Source: Dactylosporangium aurantiacum
GTDB taxonomy: Bacteria > Actinomycetota > Actinomycetes > Mycobacteriales > Micromonosporaceae
Length of the DNA stretch: 64,000 nucleotides
Reading direction: 5' to 3'
Assembly (NCBI RefSeq): GCF_000716715.1
Contig: NZ_JNYJ01000022.1
Location: forward strand, 1 to 64,000
Part shown: one piece after another, positions 63,035 to 64,000 of the stretch
How positions within the stretch are numbered: the stretch's first letter is position 1
How the letters are laid out: each line of letters opens with the position of its first letter
Translations under genes and position numbers: made by a program
Notes under the pieces: model-generated
What the model saw: the letters and a program-made list of their open reading frames with translations, nothing else
Databases searched by the model: none
What the model was told of the DNA's origin: nothing

Positions 63035-63706
63035 ATGCGCATCCTGCTGGTCGAGGACGATCCGGACCTTGCCGACGTCGTCGCCATGGGGCTGCGCAAC
63101 GAGTCGTACGCGGTCGACGTCGCCGGCACCGGCGGCGCCGCAGAGGAGCTGCTCCGCGCGACCGCGTACGACGTGGTCTGCCTCGACCTCGGCCTGCCCG
63201 ACGGCGACGGGCTGGACCTGCTGCGCCGGCTCGGCGGCGACCGGGACCTGCACCGGCCCAGGCGGCTGCTGGTGCTCACCGCCCGCGACGCGGTCGAGGA
63301 CCGGGTCGCGGGGCTCGACGCCGGCGCCGACGACTACCTGGTCAAGCCGTTCCACTTCGGGGAGCTCGCCGCCCGGCTCCGCGCGCTGGGGCGCCGGGGC
63401 GAGGAGCTGGGGTCGACCGTGCGGGCCGGTGACCTGGCGCTGGACCTCGCCACCCACCGCGCCTGGCGGGCCGGCGTGCCGCTGGCGCTGACCCCGCGCG
63501 AGTTCTCGCTGCTGCGGTACTTCATGCACCACCCGGGCACGGTGCTGTCCGCGGAGGAGCTGCTGGAGCACGTCTGGGACGTCAACGCGAACCCGTTCAC
63601 CGCGTCGGTGCGGGTGATCCTCAGCCGGCTACGGCGCAAGCTCGGTGAGCCGTCGCCCATCGTTACCATCCCCAACGTCGGCTACCAGCTGCGGAGCGAA
63701 CCGTGA
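63035..63706 (+). CDS. OmpR/PhoB-family response regulator
   Basis: 223 aa. Receiver 1-~118: acidic DD pair (LLVEDDPD), phospho-acceptor in VVCLDLGLPDGDG (~D51), T and K in VLTAR and YLVKPF. C-terminal winged helix with LTPREFSLLRYFMHHPGTVL and SVRVILSRLRRKLG. Phosphorylated by the kinase encoded next (GTGA overlap). May control the upstream serine hydrolase lipoprotein gene. Confidence 0.95.
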   Translation: MRILLVEDDPDLADVVAMGLRNESYAVDVAGTGGAAEELLRATAYDVVCLDLGLPDGDGLDLLRRLGGDRDLHRPRRLLVLTARDAVEDRVAGLDAGADDYLVKPFHFGELAARLRALGRRGEELGSTVRAGDLALDLATHRAWRAGVPLALTPREFSLLRYFMHHPGTVLSAEELLEHVWDVNANPFTASVRVILSRLRRKLGEPSPIVTIPNVGYQLRSEP

Positions 63707-64000
63707 CACGACCATGGCGATCGCTGCGGGTGCGGCTGGCGACGCTCGGCTTCCTCGCCAGCTACCTGCCGGCGCTGCTGCTGTTCGGGGTGATCTCGGC
63801 GACCGACACGGAGGTCACGTCGACGGCGCAGGACGGCCGGCCCGTGGTGACCGGGTCGACGGTGGACCTGGCGGGCTGGCCGCTCGGCACGCTGCTCGCG
63901 CTCGCCCCGGTTGCCGCGGCGCTCGCCTGGTGGTGGGCGGGGCGCGCGGTGCGCCCGCTGCACCGGGTGCGCGCGGTCGCCGAGGAGATCGAGGCCACGG
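63703..64000 (+). CDS. Sensor histidine kinase (partial, N-terminus)
   Basis: The first 99 residues before the window edge: short cytoplasmic start, membrane segment LGFLASYLPALLLFGVI, a brief ~35-residue extracytoplasmic loop, a second segment (LGTLLALAPVAAALAWWW) and the beginning of a HAMP linker (VRPLHRVRAVAEEIEAT). The short loop suggests membrane-based sensing. GTG start overlaps the regulator stop. Catalytic part lies outside the window. Confidence 0.9.
   Translation, partial: MTRPWRSLRVRLATLGFLASYLPALLLFGVISATDTEVTSTAQDGRPVVTGSTVDLAGWPLGTLLALAPVAAALAWWWAGRAVRPLHRVRAVAEEIEAT

Overview
The window is very GC-rich DNA with the dense coding, GTG and TTG starts, frequent ATGA or GTGA gene overlaps and large families of regulators typical of a filamentous actinomycete. 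ECF42-type sigma factor, mmsAB-type sugar importer, secreted GH9 cellulase, subtilase and LPXTG protein point to a soil saprophyte, and the overall style suggests Micromonosporaceae. That placement is inference; no rRNA or other taxonomic marker is present.

Layout. 1-5.9 kb (leftward): an ECF sigma factor and its DGPF/YCII partner separated by three 89-bp tandem repeats, then a compact candidate RiPP operon (54-aa Cys-rich precursor, hairpin, RRE-like/M50 membrane protein, TPR protein, flavin reductase). 6-16 kb: cobalamin riboswitch with bluB, metal-dependent hydrolases, two GlxA-type AraC regulators, alpha/beta hydrolases, a HAD phosphatase, an oxidoreductase and a deletion scar made of two gene stumps. 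16-25 kb: roadblock/LC7 pair, ROK regulators and a three-gene monosaccharide ABC importer. 25-34 kb: secreted subtilase, MarR/azoreductase, Thg1-like tRNA polymerase, TetR/MFS efflux pair, VOC and hypothetical genes. 34.8-36.6 kb: a decayed zone with an NB-ARC-type pseudogene and a broken DUF6928 gene. 36.9-45.5 kb: two divergent giant LuxR regulators, SDR, hydrolase, TetR and cupin.

45.5-47.3 kb holds the most unusual locus. Four tightly coupled leftward genes (membrane protein, P-loop kinase, Pth2-like peptidyl-tRNA hydrolase, 81-aa protein) end at a hairpin, and 5 nt beyond it lies a tRNA gene whose anticodon reads CUA, complementary to the amber codon UAG. The Pth2-like gene carries an in-frame TAG as codon 11, directly before its conserved domain, and no ATG, GTG or TTG follows that could bypass it. 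The locus therefore looks like a self-contained amber-recoding unit: a UAG-decoding tRNA linked to the gene that needs it.

47.4-64 kb: multidomain GH9 endoglucanase, a MarR-GNAT fusion with an operator over its -10, VOC, a PhyH dioxygenase divergent from a LacI regulator around a 26-bp perfect palindrome, LPXTG protein, IclR regulator, hydrolases, several gene fragments, a TDT-type transporter, a lipoprotein serine hydrolase and the start of a two-component system that runs off the end.
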